From assembly GCF_000182925.2 (NCBI RefSeq), contig NC_026507.1:372001-436000 (forward strand): a DNA stretch of 64,000 bases. The letters run 5' to 3'. Of the stretch, positions 25,353 to 36,905 are shown piece after piece. Each line of letters begins with the position of its first letter. Position 1 is the first letter of the stretch. The notes under the pieces are model-generated. The model worked only from the letters and a program-made list of their open reading frames with translations, did no database searches and had not been told where the DNA came from. The translations under genes and the position numbers were made by a program. This DNA comes from Neurospora crassa OR74A (Eukaryota > Ascomycota > Sordariomycetes > Sordariales > Sordariaceae).

Positions 25353-27013
25353 GCCTATAGTGTGTATACTGGACTCGTCGGGCTACTCGGGGACCGTCGG
25401 TGGAATGTGTTGTCGTCACAGGCGGATGAAGAGGAGCAGGATGAGGATGAGGAGGAGGAGGAGGATAGTGTCTTGGTCAACACCACCTCCACCATGCTGC
25501 TGAAATGTCGACCCCTGATTGACTGGAGGATCGGCGGCACCGGGAGCACGAATCTGGACTCGCTTTGGCGCTGTGGCTTTTTAGGGACGAACAGCGTAGA
25601 AGTCGGTAAGGAACAGGTAGGGAACACCTGTGCACAGATACCCGAATGCCGTGTCGGAGATTTTGCAGGCAGGATGGAGAAAAAGAAGTGGAAGGTCGGG
25701 AAAAAGCACGAGGACCACGGATCGTTGACTCGGGACTCGCAAGGATTGGCCGGCAAAGGACGGTGAACCCGGCAAAGTGGGTGTTCCGATATTGACACTG
25801 GGATCCTGATGACAGCAGAATTGAGAGGAGGAAGAGGAAACGGGGCCTCGCCGGTCTATAGGCTAGAGGTATAGGACATCGGTCGGTGGGTATGGGTTAG
25901 ACAGACGAAGGGAAATGGAGAGAGAAAAAAAGAGCGAAAAAAAAAAAGAAAAAAATAAAGAAGGAAAATTGAATGATAACGACCAAAACGGCGAGCACTG
26001 GTTGGACATCCCCCCCTGTCCCCGTGGCCCCGGGTTCCTCAAGCAGAATGATCCATGTCTTCCACTTGTTCCCATTTGAGGCCCCGGTCCGGTCCTCATG
26101 TGCTTCGTGTTGGGTATGAAGGCGTTGAACAACACACAGCAGAAATGACTGGCGTTTATTGTGGATTCGATTCCAGAGGTCGAGGACGCGCCAGGTCACC
26201 ACTGCACAAGCAGAGAATGCGTGCATTTCGTCGCCAATGACTGACACTGGCGCAATCGTTGCAGCCCGCTTACAGATGCAGCCAAGCCTGTTGACCACAA
26301 ATGGAAAGGTGTCGGGGTGAAAAGAGGCCCAGACGCGGCTTGTGCCAGAGACAAGGGTTGCGCCGAACAGGTACCCGCTCACACCAATGACACCACACAC
26401 CAGTCCTTCAACACCTTCCCTCAGCTGCCAGCCATTTTCCCTCCTGTTATGGCCTTGATCACTTCTTCCACCATTCCATTAACACACACACTCGTCCACC
26501 AGCTGCCAAAGGCTACAAAGATACATAGACGCTCACCGCCCAATGCACATCACCCTAACCACTTCCAGTTTAGCCGCCTTGTGTCTCTTTCTTTCCCCGG
26601 TCCGCGGCCCCATTGCGACCAAACCACCCCACTCACACCCAAGTGGAGGAATCCATTGATAAAGCAACGAACAACAACAACAACAACGAACCGAACGACA
26701 AGTCGTCATTCCATCAACCACCGACCGATTGACCGAGACACCACCAGACGGACGAAACATGCGAGGCCATTCCGAGAAAGAGGGGTTCACCCTTTTTTAT
26801 GTCTTTTATACCTCTACGGTTCAGTTCAATTCAAAGACAACGGCGACCCAACATCCGTTCGTCATCATGTGCAAGCGAGCGAGTCGTGTCGTGTGCCAAT
26901 AGTCTAATGTTATCTCCGATCCAATGTCCACCAATACTGTACAGATACGCAGCACGTAGATCAAATAAGATGAGATGAGATGAGATAATTATACCCCAAA
27001 ATAATTACCCGTT

Positions 27014-27036
27014 AATTCAATTCAATTCAATTCAAT
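27014..27036 (+). repeat. AATTC pentanucleotide microsatellite, copy 1
   Basis: About four tandem AATTC units followed by AATC units. A second array of the same unit lies about 290 bp downstream. Confidence 0.88.
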
Positions 27037-27300
27037 CAATCAACAACGACAGCCAACGGGATTCATCCGCAAGGCTACTTGCTTGCTTGCTTGCTTACTT
27101 AAGTATCCAACTAAACTAACTAACGAAAAATGATCTCCAAGCGAAACAAGTCCGAAAGAGGCCGCGATTGACCGGGGGTTTGTTCTTCTTCAGTTCTTCT
27201 CCAGTTCTTCCACTTCTTTTTTGAACAATGCGATGATCAAAAAGGAAAGAAAGAAATGAGTATCTGCGCTGAACGACATAGCACGTGCTGTCAATCAATC

Positions 27301-27323
27301 AATTCAATTCAATTCAATTCAAT
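27301..27323 (+). repeat. AATTC pentanucleotide microsatellite, copy 2
   Basis: About four and a half tandem AATTC units preceded by CAAT units, the same unit and flank type as at 27014. Confidence 0.88.
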
Positions 27324-27993
27324 CCACCCCGCCTCTTTCCTTTTGCTCTCCTTTCCTAAGTCTCCTCCCCGCTCATGTCTGTCTTAGACTTTACTCGCTG
27401 CAAGCTGAACTAAGTTTCTCACGATTCTTTCATTGGAGATTGAAACACCGTCACCGACGTGCACGAATTCCCCATCCTACTGTAGGTCTCAAATTTCCCC
27501 TCATCCATTGATGCCCGCATCCTCCATGCCCGCTCATTATGCCCGCTCATAGCCGCCTCATGCGGCCCGCGGGACGGCTTAAAACATGGAGCATCCATCC
27601 ATCCATGGTCTTTCTTTTTTTTTTTTCTCTTTTCCCTTTTCCTCGAACACTGCATTGAATCCTCATTGTGCATGTAACTGAAATGTCTCCACATTGAAGT
27701 GATCCTTGACTAGAGGTAGGTGACGGGCGGGCGGGCGGTCGGTCGGTTCCGGCGATCCATCCGATCCTAGGTATCCAGGCGGCCGAGTCGGGTGGTTCTT
27801 CAGTTTTCTGTCTCTTCTGCTGCCCTACTAAGGTAGTTTGCATTGTCGCATGACGATTCTTCTTTCCCGCTTCTTCTTTCTCTCTCTTTTTTTATCGTCT
27901 CTCACCGGCATTCGTTCGGTTCTCTTCCAACGATCTCTTCATCTTTCGTAGGACAATCACTTAACACTCAGGATCTACTCCCGCTCTTTATTT

Positions 27994-28097
27994 AAAAAAA
28001 AAAAAAAAAAGAAAAAAAAAGAAAAAAAAAAGAAGAAAAAAAAGAAAAAAAAAGAAAAAAAAAGAAAAAAAAAAGGAAAAAAAAAAGTAAAAAAAAG
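27994..28097 (+). repeat. A-rich low-complexity tract
   Basis: Runs of 7-17 A separated by single G residues over about 100 bp. It lies about 930 bp downstream of the regulator's stop codon, so it is probably not its polyadenylation region. Confidence 0.9.
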
Positions 28098-29026
28098 ACC
28101 AAGATCTCGTGTACCATTAATGTAGAATCCCGTCACCGCCGCGGCAGCCGGACCTTACCTGATGTAATCACCAATCCACCACCTCCAGGGGCAATGTGTC
28201 GTCACAAGAGTACCGGAGTCAAGCCATCAAGTACCTAGCGACGAGGTACCGCGAGGCCGTCGTCGCAGACATTTTGAAATATTTTCATACACATCTCTCA
28301 GTACACTACGGTCAAAGAGAAAGGCGAGGAAGCTAAGGTTGCGACTGTGAAAGTGATGAGGTGAACGGCAATGAGTGCAAATAGTAGCACACTCAGAATA
28401 ACTCCAACATGATGGCTGTCCTCAGAAGAGCAGAATGGACGCATAGGTCCGAGATAAACATTACTTCAAAGAATACCGCTATTTCCCCTTCGTTAAGTTA
28501 TTCAAGTGACTACCTTGTACTCGCTATTTCCGTTGTACAACAAGCAAGAAAAGCCCAGCATGCTTATGCCTATGCCTGCCAAAGCACTACATTATAAGCC
28601 ATCCCCTTTGTGTATTGGGTTACGCGCTATATACCCAAGATCACGCGTCCAGGCCCGCTCGCTACCTGTTTCCTTGATCCTTCCGAGAAAATAAAATATA
28701 ATCTAAACTGCGATTCGCCTGTGCTAGTTGTTCTAAGTGTTCCAGCAGCACCAGTTCCAGACAGCTGCTGGCTGCTCCTTGGCCGCGGACGCGTTCAATA
28801 CTCATATCGGCAATCATCTTGTTTGTTGAGACGGATGCAATTAGAGCAAGGGCGTTGGCGGTCACACTGAAAGAACATGGCCATGTCAATATCAGCACCT
28901 CCCCACAAGATAGGAATAACTCACCTTCTGTTTGGCCCAATTACATCGGATGCAAACCACCCTCTTGTATTTCCTTTTACTTCCTGTCCGATGCGGGGGT
29001 TGAGGGTTCTGGGGGCGCTCCTAGCC

Positions 29027-32000
29027 CTAAAGAGTCGCCCCAGCGCCTTCCGCGCTTCCAGTCCCAGTTCTTGCTCTAGGGCCACTGGCACCAGTCCCTT
29101 GCTCAGGCCTTCCTCCTGTAGCATCGACCCAAGAAGAACCGCGAGGATTCTCAAGCCAATCGCGCTCAGGATACACCATAAAGTCCATGATGTTGAACTG
29201 CCCCACTCCCTGTGCCGATCCTCCTCCTCCCATTGCCGAGCCATGCATGACATCGCTGCCCATGCCTTGGCCTGGCGGCTGCTTGCTACCACTTTCGCCA
29301 TCATCAATTAGTCCTCTTCCGCCGCCAGCGCCCTCCATACCATGTCCCTGGCCCATACTGTGGTTCTGGTTCGTTTCAGTTCCGCTAGCATTCTGTGCTG
29401 GGGCAATGGCTGACAGAGGAAATCTGGGCATGTTGAAGAAGTCAAAAACATCGAGATATTCCAGATCGTTGGCCCCCCCTCCTCCTCCTCCTGTTCCTCC
29501 TTCTGTTCCCATACCAAAATGTCCGTTGCTGTTATTGGTGACAGGCATCATGACGCCTGCGCTCATCACACTGTTTCCGGCCGCGGTGCCCGTCAATGCT
29601 CCGTGTTGCCGCGAGCCATGCCTAGGCTGGCGACTAATCAACAGGTCCAAGTCGAATGCGGTCCGTCGCATGTCCGCCAGAATCCGCACGCTACTGGGCG
29701 TCACCTCGTCGCCCTCGCTTACGCTGGCCTTGTATTCGTCTAGTACGCGCGTCAGGAGATTGGAGTAGCGCGTGGCTACGGGCCAGTACTTGCCCATCTC
29801 GCGCAGGGTGTCAACAAAGAACTGGATATCCGGGTTGAGGCTGCGCTCAACGGTGCTGCCGTGAACCAGTAGAACACGGGCAGCGACCCAGAGCGTGAAC
29901 GCAAAGGGAGGGCCAAGTGTGGAGAGCAAGTTGTATTCGACGACGAATTTACCCAGGGCAAGGATATTATTGACTGTGTCGCGGCAGGTTTGAGAGGCCA
30001 TGTAGGAAGGAGAGAAGATGGGTGAACGGACGGTGGGGTATGCGGCTGACGAGTGCAGACGAATGACGGCGGTGTGGTAGGTCGCATGGAGCATGATCCA
30101 GGCGCAGTTTAGAGTACGGGCAACCCTGGGGTGCTCATAGATCTTGGCCATGTTGCTGTAGTCATCGGGGAGTTCGAATTTCCACACTTTGAGCATTGTA
30201 TCCAGTTCTCGATAGCGGTGCTGCCAATTTTCAACATCGGTGAGAGATGAGATGTCGACGGGCTGCTTGAGGAACTTGTGGATCTTGGAGAGAATACCCA
30301 GGATTTCGATATAGTAGCTGAAGGCGCCAAGATTCTCGGGCTTGTTGACTTGGTAGTCGGCGGAGCTGTTGCTGTTGAGTCGGCTATCATCGTCAGCGGC
30401 GTAGAACCATCTAGTCTCAACTTTTTGATTCTTAATCCACAGTTCGTTGCGGCATGGAAGGGTCCGGTCAATTTCCTTGTCATCGAGCGCAAAGTCGAAC
30501 GCCGTGGAAATGGTAGCGTAGCGATCGAGCACATATACCATCCAGAACAACCTTCTGCGGGTCTCCTCCTCGGTGAAGTCGCGGGGTTCTGGAAGGACCA
30601 TGGCGCGAAGAGTGTAGATTGAGGGATAGCTTGGACAAACTGTCATGGAGTTCGTCTCGACGGCCAAGCCAAGCTGCACCACCCCTCGAGTGATGAGAGC
30701 CATGATGTTCCATCCTGGGGGTCCGTTGCTACTACCGCATAGATCCAGCGCAAGGATCACCAGGGCTTGTAGCGACATGACGGATGAATGTTCCATTCCA
30801 TAGAGTAAAACACGCTGCTTCGAGGCCGTGTAGAAACGCTGCCGACTCTCCTTGGGGAGCATCTTGTCCGTTGCGAATCTCATGGCTGTAGCCACAATGG
30901 CATGCAACAGGATCTTTTCTTCCTCGTTCGGGATTCTCTCGCCAAAAAACAGATCTTTTGTGGTCTCACGGTTCAGGATTGGACACCATGGGTGGATGTG
31001 CTTGAAGTATAGCTCCATGAGAGCGTAACAAACGCCATACGGAGGAAGCTCCTGTTCAGCACCTCCTTGCCCTTGCGTGGCCGGCAAAACAGCTGCTGTT
31101 AGCGACGGACCCGCCATCTGATGGGAGACGGCTCGGGGGGCGCCATAGTACTCTTGAACGGCCGCACTAGGGGTCATGGCCGGCTGTATCCGAGGCTGGG
31201 GAGTTGCCACATGCTGGAAGTTGTCATGGACAATGGCTGGAGTGTGAGGGCCCAGACTGAAATCGGCTGAAGTCGGGGGTTTGTGCATGAATAGAGCCCT
31301 CTCAGCCGAATCTGGGCCGGCGTGAGCAAAGACCGGAGGGGGTCCTGTATCGCGCGGTGTGCCGTGGCCGTTGCTCGGCAGGCTTGGTGTGCTCCGATGG
31401 CCTGATGGTGCATGGTTATTTCTGTTATTGGCATTGATGCTGAGCGTAGCACGAGTGTTGACACTCCCCGGGCTCGTGTTGAGGTCGAGTCCGTGTGCCG
31501 CTAAGATGTCGGCGTGTCTTTTGAGTTCTGCTTCGAGATTGTCGAGACGTTGCTCTAACTCGCGGCCATAGCCTGCTCTGAGGCCGGGCTTCTTTCGTTC
31601 TTTGTACTCGCACACGACTGTATTTCTACTACACCATCCGCAGGCTGGTTGACCGCGGTCGCATTTTACCTAGTTCAGTATTAGTGGTGGGATGGCGGGG
31701 AGATGGGTTGCAATTGGGAAGATCAGGCGAACCTTTCGAGTTTTGCAAGTTTCACACCTTGTAATCCCTGGTCAGTTTGATTTGCCACTGCAATACAACA
31801 CTACACCACAATTGGAATTGGAAATTCAAGTAAAGGTACACAAGATGCCTATGAAAAGCCCGCCGTGTTGATGATGATGATGTGGTTGTTGTTGTTGTTG
31901 GTGGTGAGGATGCCAGGATGTACGGGGTGTTATCAACAACGTGTATAATACATGGTGGCACTAACAGACAATGCCGAGTGTAGTATGGCGCAGGTCGTCG

Positions 32001-32295
32001 TCGAGGCCAATAGGAAAAGAATGAAATGAATGAATGTATGGACTTACGAGACAGAAAGGGGTCTCTTTCGCTTGCCATTAGGAAGCACCTGGTCATTTGC
32101 GTGGTTATTGTCGTCGTCGTCGTCGTCGTCATCGTCGCCGCTCTGCTGGCCGTCGTCGCTGTAGACGGAGGCATTTGGCGGGCCATGCTGCTGCTGCTGC
32201 TGCTGCTGCCCCTGGAATTGGAACAATGGCGGTCGTGACGGTGACGGTCCTCCTGCCGCTGCATGATGCTGTTGCCCGGAAGCAGCAGCAGCCAT
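29027..32295 (-). CDS. pdr-1: Zn2Cys6 transcription factor, probable PDR-1/RhaR regulator of L-rhamnose and pectin catabolism
   Basis: Predicted exons are 32295-32048, 31757-31733 and 31669-29027; 971 residues. The N-terminus has a Gln run and an Asp run. The zinc cluster spans exon junctions with Cys at 84, 87, 94, 101, 104 and 111, a perfect CX2CX6CX6CX2CX6C. This fixes the unusual AAG acceptor at 31758 and the 25-nt exon. A basic linker (YKERKKPGLRAGYGRELEQR) and short coiled coil follow. The middle homology region (about 290-700) carries FKHIHPWCPILNR and GPPGWNIMALITRGVVQLGL. The C-terminus is Gly/Ser-rich and likely activating. The name rests on divergent placement next to LRA3 and LRA1 and on my recollection that Neurospora pdr-1 sits by these genes. 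Zinc-cluster family assignment is firm; the symbol is less so. Confidence 0.85.
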
Positions 32296-33578
32296 CGCGC
32301 TGGTCGGCAGCGATTCGATCGGATGCCTGTATACCTCTACTGATTGATGATTGCGATTGGGGACGGCCGATCTGGGCCGAGGGTTGTAGTCGCGTTGGGT
32401 TGCTCGGCGTGATGGTGACCGAGCGGGGAGGCTGTTCGGGATGAAAAGCAGCGGATGCCGTTCAGGTTGCCTGGGTGGAGTGGAGGAGGCCCTGCTGATG
32501 TCGATCCTGTGTCCGTGGGTTCGAGGTCAGTGCGCTCTTGTTTGTCTACCCTACAGTAACAAAGCCGAAAACCAAGACGGTAAATACAGGTACATGTGGT
32601 ATTGAATAATGTCTTTTGAATAGCAAAGTTTGGGAGCAACGAGATAGAATTAAATTCGTGAAGGAATTTTGAAATGAACGATTCTAGGGGCAAGTATGGT
32701 TTATTTAGGGTTCAAGTGGAAGTTAACTGCCTGAGAAATTGGTGGGCAAGACCAATCCCCAGAAAAGCGAACCTTCTGTCTTGTGAACATCCAACATCGA
32801 GCCACTCCCTCGCCAAGGGCTCTTCACTCAGTTCAGCTTTTCCCAGGTGGGCTTGGCGGGCGAGCGGAATGGAAGGTGTGCAGGCGCACGCAGACAAAGC
32901 GATCTTTCCATGAGGGGTTAGAAATGGTCTAACTGTGTCAGGAGAGGTTCGGGCTGATGTTGAACAGTGAAATCGGTACAGGCCTGGGCCAGCGGGGAAG
33001 AATGAAGGAATTCCCAAACGGGCCCGATAAGCAGAGGCAGGCATTGGCCAGGCCTCGATACCTCCGAACTCCGTCGCAACCACCAACAACCTAACCCTAT
33101 GTCAATGGATTGTAAAAGTGACGGACTAGTCGTTCGGACTATTCAACATCAAAATAGAGTTCAGATTAATATCAGGCTCATCGGCTCTCTTTTTGCCGGT
33201 CTTCTTTTTCAGCAGCCGTTGATGCGGCCAGCGTTGAAACGTGGAGGTGGGGTTGATGGCTTGCTGCATCAAGGGACCAGACCAACCTAATAAAACCATT
33301 CCTGGGTGAACAAACAGCTCGGAGTCTCCAAAACCCCATGTATGTTGAGTCTATGCTCGTCGTCGGGACATCACCACCCGAATGGTGGCCCGAATTCTCG
33401 ACTGTCCTTTGATAGCTCGTGATCATCGTCCATCGTGCTTTCCCGGTGTTTGGAAAAGCCGAGGCTAGGTACCTGACCTAGAACTTTGGCTCAGTTAGAT
33501 ATACGGGGACATCTTCTCGTTCCCCGTGCACTTCGTTCTCGGCTTCATGTCTCCTTTTCTTCAAGACCCACAGACACA
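32296..33578. promoter_or_regulatory. Divergent promoter region of the regulator and LRA3
   Basis: A 1.28-kb bidirectional spacer that should contain the promoters of both the Zn2Cys6 gene and L-rhamnonate dehydratase. It carries CTAGGTACCTGACCTAG at 33465-33481, about 100 bp before the LRA3 start. I cannot assign a specific regulator site by eye. Confidence 0.5.
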
Positions 33579-35068
33579 ATGGCGACAGCAAGACAGTTTC
33601 CTACCATCAAGAGCATACGATCCTTTGTCATCGGCGGCGTTGGCTCGGGTGGTGATTACCACAACGTCAAGGGCGGCCATTGGTATGGTTTTTACCAAGA
33701 CTCTCCTCGGGACTGAACACTAACAGCACAGGCTGATCGACTCTCCCATCTCGACGCCATGCTCACAATGGGAAAAGTATCGGGCTTCCCGCACAAGCTG
33801 GGGCATCAATGTCCTGGGCTCCTTCTTTGTTGAGATCGAGGCCACCGATGGCACCGTCGGATTCGCAACTGGCTTTGGGGGTAATGTTCCACTTCCAGAT
33901 TCACACAACACGCAAGTCAAGCTAACCAAGACACCACAATACAGGTCCTCCGGCATGCTGGCTCGTCCACCAACACTTTGAACGTTTCCTCATCGGCGCC
34001 GACCCCCGAAACACCAACCACCTTTTCGAGCAAATGTACCGCGCCTCCATGTTTTACGGCCGCAAGGGTCTTCCCGTTGCCGTCATCTCAGTCATCGACC
34101 TCGCCCTCTGGGACCTCCTCGGCAAGATCCGCAACGAGCCCGTTTACAAGATGATTGGCGGCGCCACCAAGGAGCGTCTCAACTTCTACTGCACTGGTCC
34201 CGACCCGCCAGCCGCCAAAGAGATGGGTTTCTGGGGCGCCAAGGTGCCGCTCCCCTACTGCCCGGAGGAAGGGCACGTCGGCCTGCAAAAGAACATTGAG
34301 TTCCTGCGCAAGCATCGCGAGGCCGTCGGCCCAAACTTCCCTTTGATGGTGGACTGCTACATGTCGCTCAACGTGTCGTACACGATTGAGATTGTCGAGA
34401 AGACCAAGGACCTCGACATCAACTGGTGGGAGGAGTGTCTTTCCCCCGACGACACGGACGGCTTCGAGCAGATCAAGCGTGCCCACCCCACCGTCAAGTT
34501 CACCACGGGCGAGCACGAGTACTCTCGCTACGGATTCCGTAAGCTGATTGAGGGTAGGAATCTGGACATCATCCAGCCGGATGTAATGTGGCTCGGCGGC
34601 ATGACGGAGCTGCTCCGCGTGGCTGCCATGGCGGCTGCGTACGACATTCCCGTTGTCCCGCACGCTAGTGGACCGTATAGTTACCACTTTGTGATGAGCC
34701 AGCCGAATACGCCGTTCCAGGAGTATTTGGCTAATTCTCCTGACGGGAAGAGTGTGCTGCCGGTGTTTGGTGATTTGTTCTTGGATGAACCGATCCCGAC
34801 CAAGGGCTTCTTGACGACAGCGGACCTTAATAAGCCGGGCTTTGGGTTGACGCTTAATCCCGTGGCGAGGGCAAAGTTGATTCCTAGTGCTTATTTGCTT
34901 GCACCACCACCCATGGCACCGTTGACACCTGTGGATGCTAGTTCGGGTGTCACAGGTGCTGAGGAGACAAAACCGGCGCCGGCGCCGGGGGTGACAGAGC
35001 ACAAGGAGGAGAGTGATGGGGTGCTTGATGGGTTTGTAGCGAGGATTCAGGAGCTTACGAGCTTGTAG
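33579..35068 (+). CDS. LRA3: L-rhamnonate dehydratase (enolase superfamily)
   Basis: Exons are 33579-33682, 33732-33880 and 33945-35068; 458 residues. The enzyme dehydrates L-rhamnonate to L-2-keto-3-deoxyrhamnonate, the third step of the fungal non-phosphorylated L-rhamnose pathway in the cytosol. The N-terminal capping domain begins with TIKSIRSFVIGGVGSGGDYH. Enolase-superfamily residues are visible: metal ligands Asp221 (LMVDCYMS), Glu247 (WWEECLSPDD) and Glu274 (TTGEHEYSRYGF), and the catalytic His324 (VVPHASGPYSYH). About 60 residues beyond the usual end (from about 399) form a Pro/Ala/Glu-rich tail ending VARIQELTSL, which is odd for the family. The neighbouring LRA1 and divergent regulator support the assignment. 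Confidence 0.92.
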
Positions 35069-35910
35069 CAGAAATGTTGTATTTGAGGTCTACGAAGTCT
35101 TGTCTGAAATGATATCAACGATCAATATTTTCACCCGTTTTCCTTTTTATAAGCATGTAACCCAAAACAAATCGATCCGATCATTATGTACTCGGGGCAC
35201 AGCACTGACGTCATCGTGAGAACCTCCATGGCAGCTCAGCTGACTGAAATTCACATTCATCAAACACCTGAGAATATAAATTCAAATTTTCTTGAAGACT
35301 GAATGAGTCTACGAAGACTTGTATCTCACATGGAAGGGAATTCATCTCCAGTAGGGAAGGACTAAGAGGAATTGGTGCCCGGACAAGTGGAATGACGGGA
35401 CCGACCTCGCCAATCTCGCTGTAATTCTCCCCGAGGTCCAGTGGAGGAATCTCTCGGTTTGGCCCCGCCATGGTGGGTCAAGGAGTTGGGGTCGGGACCC
35501 ACTTTATTATTGCTTCCCCTCTTCCCCTCCATTCTGTCTTCGACTTTTCGCAGCTTTCGAACACCATCCGCTCTTTCAGCCTGTGATGATTTTTAGTCGG
35601 GCCAATTGGATGGATTGAACTTTGCAATATGAGATGGAGGTGATTGATGATGAGATAATATATGCAGTACATATGATACATTAATCTGAAGCTCCCTTGG
35701 CTCAACACCATCTCTTCGTGATTACTGCTGGAAGTGACCTTGAGGAAAACTACACCGAGACCTTCTCTTCATTCTTCCATTGCCAGTTTATACCCCATTG
35801 AACCGCACCTCCTTTATTCCAAAAGCATATCGAAAAGTCACAGTTTCACTACCCCAAATCCCAATCAACAACAACAGCAATTCCCACCCTCCGATTTTAA
35901 ACCCCCCAAA
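35069..35910. promoter_or_regulatory. LRA3-LRA1 spacer with the LRA1 promoter
   Basis: 842 bp between two same-strand pathway genes. The last 130 bp are CT- and CA-rich, as in fungal leaders, with a CAACAACAACAGC run before the ATG. No coding frame of its own is seen. Confidence 0.5.
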
Positions 35911-36765
35911 ATGCCACCAACCAACCTCCTAGCCTCCAAAACCGCCATCATCACCGGCGGCACAACCGGCATTGGCCGCGCCATCACCCTCGCCTTTCTC
36001 GCCCAAGGCTGTTCCGTAGCCGTTAACCACCTCGACCTCCCGCGCGACCGACACCACGTCGACTCTTTAATTGCCGAAGCCGCAGCCCTCAAGTCTTCCT
36101 CCTCTTCCTCCTCTTCACCGCAGCACACAACAATAGGCTCTCTAGCCTTACTACCCGGCGACGTCCGCGACCCGTCCACCGGTCCAGCCCTAGTCAAGTT
36201 CGCCCTCGACACCTTCAAGACCAACCGCCTCGACATTTGCGTCTCCAACGCCGGTATCTGCCAATTCGCCGATTTCTTAGACATGGATGCCGACTTATTC
36301 AGCAACACGGTCCGCACCAATCTCGACGGAGCATTCTACGTCGTCCAAGCGGCAGCCAGACAGATGGCGCGTCACCAGGATCCACCCGGGGGGTCAATAA
36401 TAGGCATCAGCTCCATTTCGGCTTTGGTGGGAGGAGCAGGGCAGACGCATTATACGCCCACGAAAGCGGGGGTGTTGAGTCTGATGCAGAGTATGGCGTG
36501 TGCGTTGGGGAGGTATGGGATTAGGTGTAATGCTATACTGCCGGGGACGGTGGAGACGCAGTTGAATGAAGGGGATTTGAACGCTGACGAGGAAGAGGGA
36601 AGGGAGAAGAGGAGGTATATGGAGGGACGGATACCGCTGGGACGATTGGGACAACCAAAAGATGTGGGTGGGCCGGCGGTGTTTTTGGCGTGTGAGGAGT
36701 TGAGTGGGTATGTGACGGGGGCGCAGGTGTTGGTTGATGGGGGATTGTTTGTTAATTTGCAGTGA
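35911..36765 (+). CDS. LRA1: L-rhamnose-1-dehydrogenase (SDR family)
   Basis: 284 residues, single exon. It oxidises L-rhamnose to L-rhamnono-lactone with NAD(P)+, the first pathway step. The Rossmann motif TGGTTGIG is at 15-22, NAG at 113-115, the active-site Ser in GISSIS and Tyr181/Lys185 in YTPTKAG. Long stretches match the yeast LRA1 type from memory: GGSIIGISSISALVGGA, GRYGIRCNAILPGT, YMEGRIPLGRLGQPKD and the end LVDGGLFVNLQ. An eight-Ser run (62-69) in a surface loop is unusual. The ATG at 35911 gives the normal family N-terminus; in-frame upstream codons are leader. The lactonase and aldolase of the pathway are not in this window. Confidence 0.93.
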   Translation: MPPTNLLASKTAIITGGTTGIGRAITLAFLAQGCSVAVNHLDLPRDRHHVDSLIAEAAALKSSSSSSSSPQHTTIGSLALLPGDVRDPSTGPALVKFALDTFKTNRLDICVSNAGICQFADFLDMDADLFSNTVRTNLDGAFYVVQAAARQMARHQDPPGGSIIGISSISALVGGAGQTHYTPTKAGVLSLMQSMACALGRYGIRCNAILPGTVETQLNEGDLNADEEEGREKRRYMEGRIPLGRLGQPKDVGGPAVFLACEELSGYVTGAQVLVDGGLFVNLQ

Positions 36766-36905
36766 TTAGGTTGGGAGGGGAGTGTAACCCAAGGGGTGGA
36801 AATAGTTGATAGGTATGATGAACATCATCTCTGCCAGGAAGGGTAAGTAAAAAGAAGAAATTCTTGGCTTGAAAGGTAGTCGACATTGAGGTGGTGAATG
36901 ACGGA

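Larger units (their letters stand above)
25353..29026. other. Long intergenic region (3.7 kb) with many simple repeats
   Basis: This is the upstream region of the coiled-coil gene and the downstream region of the regulator gene. It contains two AATTC arrays, a GCTT run near 27078-27096, a GATGA run near 26968-26987 and a 100-bp A-rich tract. Open frames here, up to 196 codons, are repeat-rich and lack domains. Confidence 0.6.

Noticed and set aside
25224-25766. 180-codon plus-strand open frame over the coiled-coil gene's first exon
   Set aside because: It overlaps the Ala-rich exon in antisense and continues into its upstream region without domains or introns.
26317-26907. 196-codon open frame in the long spacer
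   Set aside because: Composed of Thr/His/Pro/Arg runs from CA-rich sequence; no conserved motif, more likely promoter DNA.
34088-35002. 304-codon open frame antisense to L-rhamnonate dehydratase
   Set aside because: Fully overlaps a conserved enzyme gene and shows no family motif.
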